Program-made: the position numbers and the translations under genes | From: Candidatus Shapirobacteria bacterium | Lineage (GTDB): Bacteria > Patescibacteriota > Microgenomatia > UBA12405 > BS750m-G30 | Direction: 5' to 3' | Length of the DNA stretch: 34,701 nucleotides | Assembly: GCA_016783425.1 (NCBI GenBank) | Contig: JADHWP010000004.1 | Coordinates: 1-34,701, forward strand | Notes under the pieces: generated by a model | Database searches by the model: none | Seen by the model: the letters and a program-made list of their open reading frames with translations, nothing else | What the model was told of the DNA's origin: nothing | Shown here: piece by piece, positions 27,496 to 34,701 of the stretch | Layout of the letters: the number at the start of each line of letters is the position of its first letter | Numbering within the stretch: the stretch's first letter is position 1

Positions 27496-28781
27496 AAAAA
27501 AGTATTCTTTCGGCAATTAAAATCTATCTTGATTCCTGGCGAATTCCTCAAGTAAGAAAAAAACTTCTTTTTACTTTATTGATTTTATTAGTTTTCCGGC
27601 TGGTAGTTCACATTCCCGCTCCCGGAGTTAAAACCGAAATTCTCCAGTCTTTTTTTGCCCAAAACCAATTTTTGGCTTTGCTGGACATGTTTTCGGGCGG
27701 AACTTTAGCCAATTTTTCTATTGCCGCCCTAGGGATTACCCCTTATATCAATGCTTCGGTAATGTTTCAACTTTTAGGATTTGTCTTTCCGGCGATAAAA
27801 CAGCTTCGGGAAGAAGGAGAGTATGGCCGTCAAAAATTGGCGATGTATACTCGCCTGACTACTATTCCTTTGGCTGTTTTACAATCATTCGGAATGTACG
27901 CCTTGCTTAGAAGCCAGACAATTATTGATAATCTTTCGCTTCCTTATTTAATTGCTTTTGTGCTCACTATGACCGCCGGAACCGCTTTGCTTTTGTTTTT
28001 AGGAGAGTTAATTAATCAGTATGGAATTGGCAATGGAATTTCCTTGCTTATTTTTTCCGGAATTGTCAGCCGCTATCCGGTTTCTCTATTTAAAAGTTTA
28101 GCAGTCGCTTCCGGGCAAAATGTTTTTGGACTTTTGGCTTTTGTTTTAATGAGTTTAGGTGTGGTGGGAGGGATTACTTTTGTGGATGAGGCTTTTTTAA
28201 AAGTTCCCATCCGTTATGCCCGTCGGTCCAAAAGAGGACCGATGAGCCAGGAAAGCTACCTGCCTTTAAAAATCAACAGCGCCGGAGTAATGCCGATTAT
28301 TTTTGCCCTTTCTTTAGTTTCTTTGCCCCAAATACTGGGTCGCTTTTTAGGTCAGGTTAAGATGGAGAATTTAGCTGGATTTGGCCAAAACCTGGCTGAT
28401 TTTTTTGCGGTTAATGGTTTGGCTTACAGCCTTTTTTACTTTGTTTTTGTAATCGCTTTTGCTTATCTGTATACCACGGTGGTTTTTAATCCTAAAGAGG
28501 TAGCCGAAAATTTGCGCAAGTCCGGAGGTTTTATCCCGGGGGTCAGGCCAGGAATAAGTACGGAAAAAAAACTTAATTTTCTTCTTTCCCGGGTGACTGC
28601 CGCCGGAGCCATTTTTTTAGGAGTGATCGCTATTTTGCCGGCTTTAAGCCAGCGGGCGACTAATTTGTCTACTCTTTCTTTGGGGGGAACGGGAATTTTA
28701 ATTGTTGTTTCCGTAGTTTTAGAATTGCATCGTTTACTGGAAAACCTGGTTCAGACCTGGCGTTACCAAAATTATTTTTAA
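27492..28781 (+). CDS. secY: Preprotein translocase subunit SecY
   Basis: HIPAPGVK, MFSGGTLANFSIAALGITPYINASVMFQLL, NQYGIGNGISLLIFSGIVSR, LPLKINSAGVMPIIFA, GGFIPGVRPG. Confidence 0.98.
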   Translation: MKKSILSAIKIYLDSWRIPQVRKKLLFTLLILLVFRLVVHIPAPGVKTEILQSFFAQNQFLALLDMFSGGTLANFSIAALGITPYINASVMFQLLGFVFPAIKQLREEGEYGRQKLAMYTRLTTIPLAVLQSFGMYALLRSQTIIDNLSLPYLIAFVLTMTAGTALLLFLGELINQYGIGNGISLLIFSGIVSRYPVSLFKSLAVASGQNVFGLLAFVLMSLGVVGGITFVDEAFLKVPIRYARRSKRGPMSQESYLPLKINSAGVMPIIFALSLVSLPQILGRFLGQVKMENLAGFGQNLADFFAVNGLAYSLFYFVFVIAFAYLYTTVVFNPKEVAENLRKSGGFIPGVRPGISTEKKLNFLLSRVTAAGAIFLGVIAILPALSQRATNLSTLSLGGTGILIVVSVVLELHRLLENLVQTWRYQNYF

Positions 28782-29390
28782 ATGAAAAATAAGCCTTTAT
28801 ATTTAGTGATTATTGGTCCTTCAGGGGGAGGCAAGGGCACTCAAGCCAAGCTTTTGGAAAAAAAATTAGGCATTAAACATATTTCCTTGGGAGCTGTGTT
28901 TAGAAAAGAAATAGAAAAGAAAAGTAAGCTTGGGAAAGCAGCAAAAAGGTTTGTTGTCCAAGGACTCTGGGTTCCGACAGAAATAGTTATCGCAACTTTA
29001 AAGCCGGTCTTGAGGCGGGCGCTTGATAAAGGATTTATTCTTGATGGCTTTCCTCGCCTGCCGGATCAACCGCCATTGCTTGATGAATTTTTAGCCAAGC
29101 AGGGGGGAAGATTGGATTTAGTGATTCATCTTCAGGTGAGTACTCAAGAAATTATGAGACGTCGGGAAAATTTGGCTAAAAAGGGCAAAGGCTTTTATTC
29201 CGGTCAAAAAAGGAAAGATGAGAGCCGGGAGGCAATTATCAGTAGATTGGCTGCTTATGAAAAAACAATCAAACCGATCCTGGCTTATTACCGAAAAAAA
29301 AGAATTTTGATAGAAGTTGACGGAGAAAGAAAAGTAAAACTTATTCATCAAGAGGTTTTGCAATTAGTTGGAAAAAAGGTGAAAAAGTAA
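28782..29390 (+). CDS. adk: Adenylate kinase
   Basis: P-loop GPSGGGKGTQ, FILDGFPRLPDQ; position between secY and map. Confidence 0.93.
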   Translation: MKNKPLYLVIIGPSGGGKGTQAKLLEKKLGIKHISLGAVFRKEIEKKSKLGKAAKRFVVQGLWVPTEIVIATLKPVLRRALDKGFILDGFPRLPDQPPLLDEFLAKQGGRLDLVIHLQVSTQEIMRRRENLAKKGKGFYSGQKRKDESREAIISRLAAYEKTIKPILAYYRKKRILIEVDGERKVKLIHQEVLQLVGKKVKK

Positions 29391-30166
29391 TGAGTAGAAC
29401 TAAAGCTTTACAGGCTGGAGGAGAAAAATTAAGCTTTGTTTTCGGAGAAACTTTGAAAAAAATTAAGCCCGGAGTTAGCTTAGCGGAAGTTAATCAAAAA
29501 GCTGAAGATTTATTAAATAAAATTGGCCTAAAGCCCTCCTTTAAGACGGTGCGGAATTATCAATGGGCGGCCTGTCTTAATATTAATGAAGGAGTGGTCC
29601 ATGGAGTGCCCAATGAGCGGATTATTACCAGAGGGGATTTAGTTAGCCTGGATATGGGCCTTATTTTTGCCGGTTGGCACGTAGATATGGCTTATACAGT
29701 AGAAATTAATCCGCCAGCTGGCGGAGAAAGGCTAAAAGCGAAAAGCCTAGAGGCAACTAAATTTCTTCAAGCGGGGAAAATGGCCCTTGCGCAAGCAATT
29801 AAAGCCGCCAGAGCGGGTAATTATGTGGGGGATATTTCGGTTGCAATTCAAACAGTAATTGAGAAAGCCGGTTATCAGGTAGTTTCTAAATTGGCCGGCC
29901 ATGGAGTAGGCAAGAGTTTGCATGAGCTACCCAATGTTCCCGGGGTTTTAAGGGGGAAAAAAGAAGATACTCCCAGGCTGGAAGAAGGAATGGCTTTGGC
30001 CCTGGAAGTAATCTATACTAAGGGAAGGGGAGGAATAAAAGTAGGCCCTGACGGGTGGACAATTAGCACCCAGGATGGTAAAATAGCAGCACTTTTTGAG
30101 AAAACGGTTTTAGTGGGTCAAAACCAAGCGGAAGAGTTAACTCCGTTTGTTTGGAAAAATGTCTAA
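29390..30166 (+). CDS. map: Methionine aminopeptidase
   Basis: [68 protein letters not shown]. Confidence 0.96.
   Translation: MSRTKALQAGGEKLSFVFGETLKKIKPGVSLAEVNQKAEDLLNKIGLKPSFKTVRNYQWAACLNINEGVVHGVPNERIITRGDLVSLDMGLIFAGWHVDMAYTVEINPPAGGERLKAKSLEATKFLQAGKMALAQAIKAARAGNYVGDISVAIQTVIEKAGYQVVSKLAGHGVGKSLHELPNVPGVLRGKKEDTPRLEEGMALALEVIYTKGRGGIKVGPDGWTISTQDGKIAALFEKTVLVGQNQAEELTPFVWKNV
29710..29725. repeat. 16-bp palindrome TCCGCCAGCTGGCGGA inside map CDS
   Basis: Perfect palindrome; in frame encodes the PPAGG portion of [11 protein letters not shown]; same 16-mer at 15289-15304. Confidence 0.95.
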
Positions 30167-30380
30167 TAATAGTCAAAAGCAAGATTTTTATGGCCTGGTG
30201 GTTAAGTCTTTACCGGATACCACCTTTAGAGTGAAACTGGAAAATGACCAGGAGGTTTTTGCTTATCTTTCCGGTCGAATGAGGCAAAATTATATTAGAA
30301 TTGTGCCTGGAGACAAGGTGAAAGTAGAAATGGATGTTAATGACCCGACCAAGGGCCGGATTACTTATCGGGAAAAGTGA
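30159..30380 (+). CDS. infA: Translation initiation factor IF-1
   Basis: [63 protein letters not shown] at 30159 overlaps the map end. Confidence 0.96.
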   Translation: MSNNSQKQDFYGLVVKSLPDTTFRVKLENDQEVFAYLSGRMRQNYIRIVPGDKVKVEMDVNDPTKGRITYREK

Positions 30381-30384
30381 AAAA

Positions 30385-30498
30385 ATGAAAGTTAAAGCAA
30401 GCGTTAAAAAAAGATGTCGAGATTGCAAGATTGTGCGACGACGCGGCCGGGTTTTTGTTATTTGCAAAATTGCCCGTCATAAACAAAGACAAGGTTAA
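30385..30498 (+). CDS. rpmJ: 50S ribosomal protein L36 (bL36), C+ type
   Basis: Manual translation [37 protein letters not shown]; absent from the supplied ORF track (37 aa). Confidence 0.96.
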   Translation: MKVKASVKKRCRDCKIVRRRGRVFVICKIARHKQRQG

Positions 30499-30501
30499 AT
30501 A

Positions 30502-30915
30502 ATGAGAATAGGAAGTTTGCAAATACCGGATCAGGAAAGATTGGAAATTGCTTTAACTAGAATTTATGGCATTGGCCCCAGTCTGGTAAAGGAATTAATT
30601 AAAACAGCCAAACTGGATCCGGATAAAAGAGCGGCCAAGTTAACCCCTGAAGAAATCAGTTGCATTTTAGCGGCGCTGGTTAAATTTAAAACAGAAGGGG
30701 ATTTGCGAGCCGAGATAAGATCTGATTTGGAGAGGTTAAAAGCCATTCGTTGTTACCGGGGCGTTCGGCATATTTTGAGTTTGCCGGTCAGGGGCCAGCG
30801 AACCAGAAGTAATGCGCGCACCAAGAAAGGCAAGAAAAAGACAGTAGGCGCTTTAACCAAGGAAATGTGGGCTAAAATTGAGTCTCAGCAAAAAGCGGCT
30901 TTAGGTAAAAAGTAA
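30502..30915 (+). CDS. rpsM: 30S ribosomal protein S13 (uS13)
   Basis: LTRIYGIGPSLVKELIK...RCYRGVRHILSLPVRGQRTRSNARTKKGKKKTV. Confidence 0.97.
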   Translation: MRIGSLQIPDQERLEIALTRIYGIGPSLVKELIKTAKLDPDKRAAKLTPEEISCILAALVKFKTEGDLRAEIRSDLERLKAIRCYRGVRHILSLPVRGQRTRSNARTKKGKKKTVGALTKEMWAKIESQQKAALGKK

Positions 30916-30921
30916 ACTAAA

Positions 30922-31329
30922 ATGAGCACCCAAATTAAAAAAGAAAAAAAGAGTTTAGAGAAAAAAGAAACCCGTTTTTTTAGTGGCGAGGGTCGAGTTT
31001 ATATTAGCGCTTCTTTTAACAATACCCTGGTCACGATTACCGATGAAAAGAGTAGGCCTTTGGCGTGGACTTCTTGCGGGCGCTTGGGCTTTAAGGGAAC
31101 CAGAAAATCCACTCCCTACGCGGCCAATAGCACTTTAGAAGCGGCGATTGAACTAATTAAAAAGCTGGGAATTAAAAGAGTAGAAGTTTATATAAAAGGA
31201 CCTGGTCCGGGCCGGGACTCCGCTTTGAAAATTTTAGGAGCGGGAAGAGAAATAGACTTGCTTTCTATTTCCGACGTAACGCCCATTCCCCACAATGGTC
31301 CTCGACCGCCCAAAAGGAGAAGAGTTTAA
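30922..31329 (+). CDS. rpsK: 30S ribosomal protein S11 (uS11)
   Basis: YISASFNNTLVTITDEKSRPLAWTSCGRLGFKGTRKSTPYAA...GPGPGRDSALKIL...DVTPIPHNGPRPPKRRRV. Confidence 0.98.
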   Translation: MSTQIKKEKKSLEKKETRFFSGEGRVYISASFNNTLVTITDEKSRPLAWTSCGRLGFKGTRKSTPYAANSTLEAAIELIKKLGIKRVEVYIKGPGPGRDSALKILGAGREIDLLSISDVTPIPHNGPRPPKRRRV

Positions 31330-31330
31330 A

Positions 31331-31951
31331 ATGGCTTTATTAAATCAAAAATGCCGCTTATGCCGTCGGGAAAAAACCAAGCTTTTCTTAAAGGGAGAGC
31401 GCTGTTTTTCCGCTAAATGTCCTCTTGAGAGAAAAGGCCCGGTTGCTCCGGGAGAGCATGGGTTAAAAAGCAGTTTACGGCTTTCCGGTTACGGCACCCA
31501 ATTAAGAGGAAAGCAAAGAGTTAAGAGGTTTTACGGAGTGAGTGAAAAACAGCTAAAAAATTATTTTCTTAAAGCCGAGAAAATTGGAGGAGAAATGGAA
31601 AAGAACTTAATCTGTCTTTTAGAATCAAGGCTGGATAATGTTGTTTACAAAATGGGCTTGACTCCTTCACGCCGAACTGCCCGGCAGTTAATTGTCCATG
31701 GACACTTTAAGGTTAATGATCAAAAAGTAACTATTCCTTCTTTTCAAACTAAGGAAAAAGACCGAATTGAATTATCCGCTAAAGCAGGCGGGCTAAAACA
31801 GGTAAAAGAGTGGCTCGCCAAAAAAGATGTGGAAATTCCGGATTGGCTCGCCAAAAAAGGATTAATTGGACTGGTTAAAGGAGCGCCGAAAGTTGCTGAT
31901 TTACCGGCTGATTTTGATTCCGGATTAGTAGTTGAATATTATTCTCGTTAA
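31331..31951 (+). CDS. rpsD: 30S ribosomal protein S4 (uS4), zinc-binding type
   Basis: ATG at 31331; CRLCRREKTKLFLKGERCFSAKC, LRGKQRVKRFYGVSEKQ, ESRLDNVVYKMGLTPSRRTARQLIVHGHFKVN. Confidence 0.97.
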   Translation: MALLNQKCRLCRREKTKLFLKGERCFSAKCPLERKGPVAPGEHGLKSSLRLSGYGTQLRGKQRVKRFYGVSEKQLKNYFLKAEKIGGEMEKNLICLLESRLDNVVYKMGLTPSRRTARQLIVHGHFKVNDQKVTIPSFQTKEKDRIELSAKAGGLKQVKEWLAKKDVEIPDWLAKKGLIGLVKGAPKVADLPADFDSGLVVEYYSR

Positions 31952-31958
31952 AATTTAA

Positions 31959-31983
31959 TCCCGCTATAAGCGGGAAAAGGAGG
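31959..31983 (+). promoter_or_regulatory. Hairpin plus strong Shine-Dalgarno upstream of rpoA
   Basis: TCCCGC (31959-31964), TATAA loop, GCGGGA (31970-31975), then AAAGGAGG about 10 nt before the ATG at 31994. Confidence 0.6.
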
Positions 31984-31993
31984 CTAAAGAATC

Positions 31994-32908
31994 ATGGAAA
32001 ATTTTAAATTTTGGATCTCTAAAAAAGAAGAAGAAAGCAAAGGTTATGGCCGTTTTATTCTTTCTCCTCTGCCCCAGGGCTTTGGTGATACTTTTGGCAA
32101 TTCTTTGCGCCGAGTTCTACTTCAACATATGCCCGGAGTGGCGATTACTCGGATTAGGGTAAAAGGAGCCAATCACTCTTTTGCTTTAATTAAAGGGGTA
32201 AAAGAAGATTTGATTGATGTGATTATGAACATTAAAAAAATTAGGATTAAGTCCAAAAGAGAGGGCTTAGTTAAGTTTCAGCTGGCGAAAAAAGGCCCCG
32301 GGGTAGTAAAGGCGGGAGATATTAAAATTCCTACGGGAGTAGAAATTACTAACCCTGATTTGGTTTTAGCTAATTTAGCTGATCGTCAATCAGAGCTGAA
32401 AATTGATTTTGAGGCGGAAAAAGGAGTTGGTTATTCTTTGGCCGATGAGCACAAGAGTGAAAAAATGAGATGGATTAGCGTGGATGCTATCTTCTCACCC
32501 ATTGTTAAAGTTAATTATTCAGTCAAAGATATCAGGATTGGCAAGAAAGAGGGAATGAACGAATTAGCCCTGGAAATTTGGACTAATCAGACCATATCTT
32601 CCGCGGAGGCTTTGAAAAAAGCGGCGGAAATCCTGGAGAAAGGATTTTCTTTAATTGTGAAACCAGCAAAAAAACCAGCCGCTCCCGCTAAAAAAGAAGT
32701 AGTAAATGATAGCCTTTCTTTATATCTGGAGGAGATCGATCTACCCTTAAGACTGGTTAATGCCTTAAAAAAAAGCGGTTTTAAAAAACTGGCTGATTTT
32801 GAGGATTTGAAAAAGTCAGACCTGCTTAAGGTTAAAAACGTTGGAGATAAATCTTGCGATCAGTTGATTAAAGTTTTGCGAAGTCGGGGAGTTAATATTA
32901 AAAGTTAA
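31994..32908 (+). CDS. rpoA: DNA-directed RNA polymerase subunit alpha (with alpha-CTD)
   Basis: GRFILSPLPQGFGDTFGNSLRRVLLQHMPGVAITRIRVKG; CTD LPLRLVNALKKSGFKKLADFEDLKKSDLLKVKNVGDKSCDQL. Confidence 0.98.
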   Translation: MENFKFWISKKEEESKGYGRFILSPLPQGFGDTFGNSLRRVLLQHMPGVAITRIRVKGANHSFALIKGVKEDLIDVIMNIKKIRIKSKREGLVKFQLAKKGPGVVKAGDIKIPTGVEITNPDLVLANLADRQSELKIDFEAEKGVGYSLADEHKSEKMRWISVDAIFSPIVKVNYSVKDIRIGKKEGMNELALEIWTNQTISSAEALKKAAEILEKGFSLIVKPAKKPAAPAKKEVVNDSLSLYLEEIDLPLRLVNALKKSGFKKLADFEDLKKSDLLKVKNVGDKSCDQLIKVLRSRGVNIKS

Positions 32909-32914
32909 ATTCTC

Positions 32915-33307
32915 ATGCGTCACCGAAAAAAGAAACAACAGCTAGGCCGGGATTACGATCACCGGCGGTCAGTTAAGAAAAACTTAGTCCGCTCTTTGTT
33001 TTTACATGGCCGGATTGAAACCACCTTAACCAAGGCCAAGGCGATCATTCCTTTAGCCGAAAGAATTATTGCCCGAATTAAGAAAAATAATCTTTCCGGC
33101 CGTCGATACGCTTTTTCTTTATTTAATGATCAAGAGTTTGTTAATCAGATTGCCACCCAGCTGCTTCCCCGTTTTAAAGATAATCAAGGGGGGATAATTC
33201 GCTTAAGGAGAATAAAAAGAAGAAAAGGAGACAATGCCTTGCTGGTGGCTTTAGAATTGGTTGACAAAAAAGGGGGAATTAAAAAAGAAAAGGAAGAGAA
33301 GAAATGA
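32915..33307 (+). CDS. rplQ: 50S ribosomal protein L17 (bL17)
   Basis: MRHRKKKQQLGRDYDHRRSVKKNLVRSLFLHGRIETTLTKAKAIIPLAERII. Confidence 0.96.
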   Translation: MRHRKKKQQLGRDYDHRRSVKKNLVRSLFLHGRIETTLTKAKAIIPLAERIIARIKKNNLSGRRYAFSLFNDQEFVNQIATQLLPRFKDNQGGIIRLRRIKRRKGDNALLVALELVDKKGGIKKEKEEKK

Positions 33308-33726
33308 AAACCTATTCGCCTAAAAAGAGGGAAATAAAGCGGGAATGGTATTTATTTGATGCCAAGGGGGAGATTTTGGGAAGATTGGCTACCCAAATCG
33401 CCCATCTGCTTATGGGTAAAAATAAGCCCACTTTTAGTTATCATCTGGATAGTGGTGATTATGTAGTAGTTATTAATGCGGCTCGAGTAAGAGTAACCGG
33501 AACTAAGGTTAAAAACAAAGTCTATCAGCACTATACCGGTTATCCGGGAGGGTTAAGAGAGGTTAGCCTTAGAGAGTTGATGGAAAAAAAGCCCACTGCG
33601 GCCGTTAAGAGGGCAGTTTGGGGAATGCTGCCTAAGAATAAGTTACGCAAAAAAAGAATAAAAAGGTTAAAAATTTTTGCAAAAGCAGAGCATCCTTATG
33701 AGAAAAAAGAAATACATTTACTCTAA
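33304..33726 (+). CDS. rplM: 50S ribosomal protein L13 (uL13)
   Basis: WYLFDAKGEILGRLATQIAHLLMGKNKPTFSYHLDSGDYVVVINAARVRVTGTK...VWGMLPKNKLRKKRIKRLKIFAKAEHPY. Confidence 0.97.
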   Translation: MKTYSPKKREIKREWYLFDAKGEILGRLATQIAHLLMGKNKPTFSYHLDSGDYVVVINAARVRVTGTKVKNKVYQHYTGYPGGLREVSLRELMEKKPTAAVKRAVWGMLPKNKLRKKRIKRLKIFAKAEHPYEKKEIHLL

Positions 33727-34099
33727 AGGTCGGCGAAAAACGGCGGTGGCCACGATGCGTTTTTATGAGGGCAAGGGAGAATTTACGGTTAACGGTAAAT
33801 CCATTGAGAAATATTTTCCCGTCCAACGCTTTCAAGCGGTTTACCAAAAACCATTGGCAGCCGGAAAATGCCTGGGCAAGTTTCATGGACAGTTTGAGGT
33901 TCGGGGAGGGGGGCCTAAAGGACAGCTGGAGGCTGTTTGTTTAACTTTGGCCCGGGCTTTAGTGAAGTATAACGAAAAAGTTTATAAGCCTTTAATGCGC
34001 GGGGCAAACTTGCTCACGGTTGACACTCGGGCGAGAGAGAGAAGAAAAGCCGGTCAAATGGGCAGAGCGCGCAAAAAAAAGCAATCGCCCCGGCGATAA
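33698..34099 (+). CDS. rpsI: 30S ribosomal protein S9 (uS9)
   Basis: ATG at 33698 gives MRKKKYIYSKGRRKTAVATMRFYEGKGEFTVNGKSIEKYFP...GGGPKGQLEAV; overlaps rplM by 29 nt. Confidence 0.95.
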   Translation: MRKKKYIYSKGRRKTAVATMRFYEGKGEFTVNGKSIEKYFPVQRFQAVYQKPLAAGKCLGKFHGQFEVRGGGPKGQLEAVCLTLARALVKYNEKVYKPLMRGANLLTVDTRARERRKAGQMGRARKKKQSPRR

Positions 34100-34126
34100 C
34101 TTTTGCAGATAAAAAAGTAGCTAAAG

Positions 34127-34591
34127 ATGATCAAGCTGGTGGTTGTTGGCCATTTGGCGGTTAATGAAACTGAAACTTCTTTTGGAAAAGGTGTTTATTG
34201 GGCCGGGGCAGGTTATCAAGTTGCTTGGGCCGCCGCCCAATTTTTTCCTAAAAAGGGGGTTAAATTAATCAGCTTATGTGGCCAGGATTTTGATTTGAGT
34301 GGTTTGTTCCGGGCAGGGATTGATTTAGAGGGAGTAGTGATAGATCAACGGTTTAATTCTGATCGTTTTATAATTAAAGAAAAAAAAGAAGAGCGTTTTT
34401 TTAAAGCAAGAGGAGATCTGTCTTCGCATCTTTCTTTAGACCATTTTAATTTTAACCAAGAGATTAATTGGTGCCATTTGGCCACCGCCCCTCCCAGGCA
34501 GCAATTAAAGTGGATTAGTCAAATAAAAAGTAGTTGGAAAAAGCGGGCGATGATTTCGGTTGATCCCGTCTTGCGCAATGCAGCACCCTAG
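34127..34591 (+). CDS. PfkB/ribokinase-like N-terminal domain, apparently truncated
   Basis: MIKLVVVGHLAVNETET...WAGAGYQVAWAAAQF...VKLISLCGQDFD...GIDLEGVVID; only 154 aa, stop TAG after ISVDPVLRNAAP. Confidence 0.5.
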   Translation: MIKLVVVGHLAVNETETSFGKGVYWAGAGYQVAWAAAQFFPKKGVKLISLCGQDFDLSGLFRAGIDLEGVVIDQRFNSDRFIIKEKKEERFFKARGDLSSHLSLDHFNFNQEINWCHLATAPPRQQLKWISQIKSSWKKRAMISVDPVLRNAAP

Positions 34592-34596
34592 CTAAA

Positions 34597-34701
34597 CTAT
34601 TTGTGGATAACATTGTAGAGTAGCTTTTGTTCACTATCCATTTTAAGAAGAGTTTTTGTGGCCGCTACTTCTCCAGGCAAGATATACTCCAATTCATACA
34701 T
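34597..34701 (-). CDS. C-terminal end of a convergent ORF of unknown function, cut by window edge
   Basis: Minus-strand frame MYELEYILPGEVAATKTLLKMDSEQKLLYNVIHK*; too short to classify. Confidence 0.35.
   Translation of the reverse strand: MYELEYILPGEVAATKTLLKMDSEQKLLYNVIHK

Noticed and set aside
1-34701. tRNA or rRNA genes
   Set aside because: No cloverleaf with CCA-adjacent acceptor stem or rRNA-like conserved segment was recognised in the short intergenic spaces.

Overview
The window is an almost entirely collinear (+ strand) translation/transcription locus. Gene order is alaS (5'-truncated), a membrane protein with a baseplate-J-like region, sortase, ruvX, a small zinc ribbon, mltG, rpoB, rpoC, rpsL, rpsG, [non-core island], fusA, tuf, rpsJ, the S10/spc/alpha ribosomal clusters with secY, adk, map, infA, rpmJ and rpoA, then rplQ, rplM, rpsI and a truncated PfkB-like ORF. 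Gene content (uL30 missing between rpsE and rplO, short AlaRS, baseplate-J-like surface protein, very tight packing) suggests a Patescibacteria/CPR genome, possibly Microgenomates; this is an inference. The most notable observations are: (1) a ~1.3 kb island between rpsG and fusA, carrying one antisense SAM-methyltransferase-like gene bracketed by two 105-bp direct repeats (97/105 identical, all 8 differences transitions), each built of stem-loops, plus several further palindromes; (2) an otherwise canonical EF-G whose P-loop Asp, G4 NKxD and G5 motifs are all altered; (3) an EF-Tu with a rewritten switch I (RGITI to KILTI); (4) substitutions at functional sites in S12, L2 and the RpoB rifampicin region; (5) terminator-like hairpins in the rpoB leader and between rpsJ and rplC; (6) a 16-bp palindrome TCCGCCAGCTGGCGGA present both in the island and in frame inside map. 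Motif comparisons were made from memory of reference proteins; no searches were run.
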